Source: Oscillatoria sp. Prado101 (GTDB lineage: Bacteria; Cyanobacteriota; Cyanobacteriia; Cyanobacteriales; Oscillatoriaceae). From it: DNA of 12,877 nt. The first letter of the stretch is position 1, and the number at the start of each line of letters is the position of its first letter. The position numbers were made by a program, and so were the translations under genes. The notes under the pieces were generated by a model. The model did not search any database and was not told the origin of the DNA. It worked only from the letters and a program-made list of their open reading frames with translations. Positions 11,057-12,877 of the stretch are shown piece by piece. Where the stretch lies: NCBI GenBank assembly GCA_025454445.1, contig JALOOK010000050.1:1-12877 (forward strand), written 5' to 3'.

Positions 11057-12877
11057 ATGAGCACGTCCCAGGAGCGGATTATCCCCACGGATTTGCGGAA
11101 CGAAATGTCCCGGTCGTACTTGGAATACGCCATGAGCGTGATCGTGGGGCGGGCGCTCCCCGATGCTAGGGATGGACTCAAGCCCGTGCACCGGCGCATC
11201 CTGTACGCGATGCACGAACTGGGCCTGACGCCAGATCGCCCCTTCCGCAAGTGCGCCCGCGTCGTCGGGGAAGTGCTGGGTAAATATCACCCCCACGGCG
11301 ACACCGCTGTGTACGACGCCTTGGTGCGGATGGCCCAGGATTTTTCCATGCGCAGCCCCCTGATTGACGGTCACGGCAATTTCGGCTCGATTGACGACGA
11401 CCCGCCGGCAGCGATGCGGTACACCGAATGCCGGTTGAAACCCCTGACCTCCGAAGCCATGCTGCGGGACATCGACTCAGAAACCGTCGATTTCGGCGAT
11501 AACTTCGATGGGTCCCAGCAAGAGCCCCTGGTCATGCCGGCACGCATACCCCAGCTGCTGCTCAACGGCTCATCCGGGATTGCCGTGGGCATGGCCACCA
11601 ACATCCCGCCCCACAACTTGGGAGAACTGGTTGACGGTTCGATCGCCCTGATCCGCAATCCAGAGATCACCGACGCCCAGCTCATGCAGTACATCCCCGG
11701 ACCCGATTTCCCCACCGGCGGACAGATCCTGGGCGTCACCGGCATCCGAGAAGCGTACACCAGCGGTCGCGGTTCGATCACCATGCGGGGGGTGGCCACG
11801 ATTGAAACCATTGAACACCGAGGACGCCCCGACCGAGAAGCGATTATCATCACCGAGTTGCCCTACCAAACCAACAAGGCGGCGCTGGTTGAGAAAATTG
11901 CCGAACTCGTCAACGACAAGCGCATCGAAGGCATTGCCGACATCCGGGACGAGAGCGATCGCGACGGGATGCGGATTGTCATCGAACTCAAGCGCGACGC
12001 CTACCCCCGCGTCGTCCTCAACAACCTCTACAAACAAACCACTCTCCAAGCCAACTTCGGGGCTAATATGCTGGCTTTGGTGAATGGGGAACCCCAGCTG
12101 CTCACCATCAAGCAGTTCCTCAGTGTCTTCCTGGAATTCCGCATCGAAGCGATTACCAGGCGGACTCAGTACGAACTGCGCAAAGCTGAGGAGCGCGACC
12201 ACTTGCTGCAAGGGTTGCTGATAGCCCTAGCCAATTTGGATGCGATTATTCGACTGATTCGCAGCGCCACTGACACCGCCAGCGCCCGTCAGGAATTGAT
12301 GGAAAATTTTGGGCTTTCCGAAGCGCAAGCCGACGCTATTTTGCAAATGCAGCTGCGGCGGCTGACCGCCCTAGAAGCGGAAAAAATTCGGCAGGAACAC
12401 GAGGATTTACAAGCTCAGATAGCAGACTTGCAGGATATTCTGGCGAAGCGAGAGCGGATTCTGGGAATCATCGAAGCCGAAGCCACTGAACTGAAAAACA
12501 AGTTCGCCACGCCGCGTCGCACAGTCATCGAACACGCCGAAGGAGAAATCGACGACACCGACCTAATTGCTAATGAAAAAGCCTTGATTCTGCTCACCGA
12601 ACAGGGCTACATCAAGCGGATGCCGGTCAGCACCTTTGAGGCACAAAATCGCGGCACTCGCGGCAAAGCAGCGAACAAAATGAAAGATGATGACGGCATC
12701 GAACATTTCTTAACCTGCTGCGACCATGACAGCGTTTTGTTCTTCAGCGAACGCGGCGTTGTCTACTGCCTGAGCGCCTACCAAATACCCACCGGATCTC
12801 GCACGGCGCGGGGCGTACCCATCGTGCAAATGCTGCCCATTCCAAAGGATGAGAAAATTACCTCCATCCTCTCGGTG
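11057..12877 (+). CDS. gyrA: DNA gyrase subunit A, first 607 codons (cut by window edge)
   Basis: GyrA forms the breakage-reunion part of the A2B2 gyrase that introduces negative supercoils using ATP hydrolysed by GyrB. The reading frame stays open to the window end; full-length cyanobacterial GyrA is about 850 residues. The N-terminal winged-helix region contains KYHPHGDTAVYDALVRMAQ with Thr83 and Asp87 at the quinolone-contact positions. AAMRYTECR carries the catalytic Tyr122. The tower and coiled-coil regions follow. The C-terminal pinwheel domain begins after about residue 500 and has a GyrA-box-like QNRGTRG (530-536; consensus QRRGGKG), supporting gyrase rather than topoisomerase IV. The ATG at 11057 has GGAG 11 bases upstream and gives MSTSQERIIPTDLRNEMSRS, a normal GyrA start. 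Thr83 appears natural in cyanobacteria rather than an acquired mutation. Confidence 0.97.
   Translation, partial: MSTSQERIIPTDLRNEMSRSYLEYAMSVIVGRALPDARDGLKPVHRRILYAMHELGLTPDRPFRKCARVVGEVLGKYHPHGDTAVYDALVRMAQDFSMRSPLIDGHGNFGSIDDDPPAAMRYTECRLKPLTSEAMLRDIDSETVDFGDNFDGSQQEPLVMPARIPQLLLNGSSGIAVGMATNIPPHNLGELVDGSIALIRNPEITDAQLMQYIPGPDFPTGGQILGVTGIREAYTSGRGSITMRGVATIETIEHRGRPDREAIIITELPYQTNKAALVEKIAELVNDKRIEGIADIRDESDRDGMRIVIELKRDAYPRVVLNNLYKQTTLQANFGANMLALVNGEPQLLTIKQFLSVFLEFRIEAITRRTQYELRKAEERDHLLQGLLIALANLDAIIRLIRSATDTASARQELMENFGLSEAQADAILQMQLRRLTALEAEKIRQEHEDLQAQIADLQDILAKRERILGIIEAEATELKNKFATPRRTVIEHAEGEIDDTDLIANEKALILLTEQGYIKRMPVSTFEAQNRGTRGKAANKMKDDDGIEHFLTCCDHDSVLFFSERGVVYCLSAYQIPTGSRTARGVPIVQMLPIPKDEKITSILSV
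11955..11962. repeat. HIP1 octamer GCGATCGC
   Basis: This is the highly iterated palindrome of cyanobacterial genomes, here within gyrA. It contains CGATCG, the target of a known class of cyanobacterial C5-cytosine methyltransferases. One copy in the window is only weak support for the taxonomic call. Confidence 0.8.

Noticed and set aside
11303..11305. Thr83 in GyrA as a quinolone-resistance mutation
   Set aside because: Thr at this position appears to be the normal residue in cyanobacterial GyrA, so it is not evidence of acquired resistance.
11570..12211. 213-codon open frame on the minus strand
   Set aside because: It is antisense to gyrA; such long antisense frames arise from the codon bias of a G+C-rich gene.

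Overview
The window looks like a piece of a cyanobacterial chromosome, most likely a filamentous, Oscillatoriales-type organism. This rests on the cyanobacterial style of the GyrA and GT26 proteins, a HIP1 octamer (GCGATCGC) inside gyrA, and intergenic regions packed with short palindromes built on AAACCGGGTTTCTT, GTAGGGGCGG and GTTCCCAGCC. The genus cannot be fixed from the sequence alone.

Positions 1-7615 form a surface-polysaccharide locus with seven genes. On the minus strand are a GT8-like glycosyltransferase and, after it, the 5' end of galE (UDP-glucose 4-epimerase, cut by the window edge). Divergent from them, on the plus strand, are one GT2 and two GT4 glycosyltransferases; the two GT4 genes look translationally coupled. 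Converging on these from the right is a minus-strand pair: an NAD-dependent sugar-nucleotide epimerase of the CDP-paratose 2-epimerase kind, followed with an ATGA overlap by a WecG/TagA/CpsF (GT26) glycosyltransferase. Together they plausibly make activated sugars (GalE, the epimerase) and add them stepwise to a lipid-linked glycan (GT26, GT2, GT4, GT8). The glycan itself cannot be read from the sequence.

Positions 5036-5732, between the convergent ends of that locus, hold no credible gene. They hold a dense patchwork of repeats: a terminator-like 33-bp palindrome, a MITE-like segment with roughly 40-bp inverted ends (5073-5393), a REP/REPIN-like cluster of five GTAG-headed units inside it, a duplicated composite module, a GTTCCCAGCC palindrome, and a 128-bp foldback element with perfect 14-bp ends.

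The right part is housekeeping and epigenetic. A long non-coding leader (7616-8330) precedes a complete solitary C5-cytosine DNA methyltransferase with no restriction partner in view. Another row of palindromes separates it from a convergent class II histone-deacetylase-like amidohydrolase. That gene is divergent from gyrA, whose first 607 codons fill the rest of the window.

No clearly new multi-gene system is visible. The most unusual content is the layered REP/MITE-like repeat block, the epimerase with Phe in place of the catalytic Tyr, and the orphan methyltransferase, which may target CGATCG.
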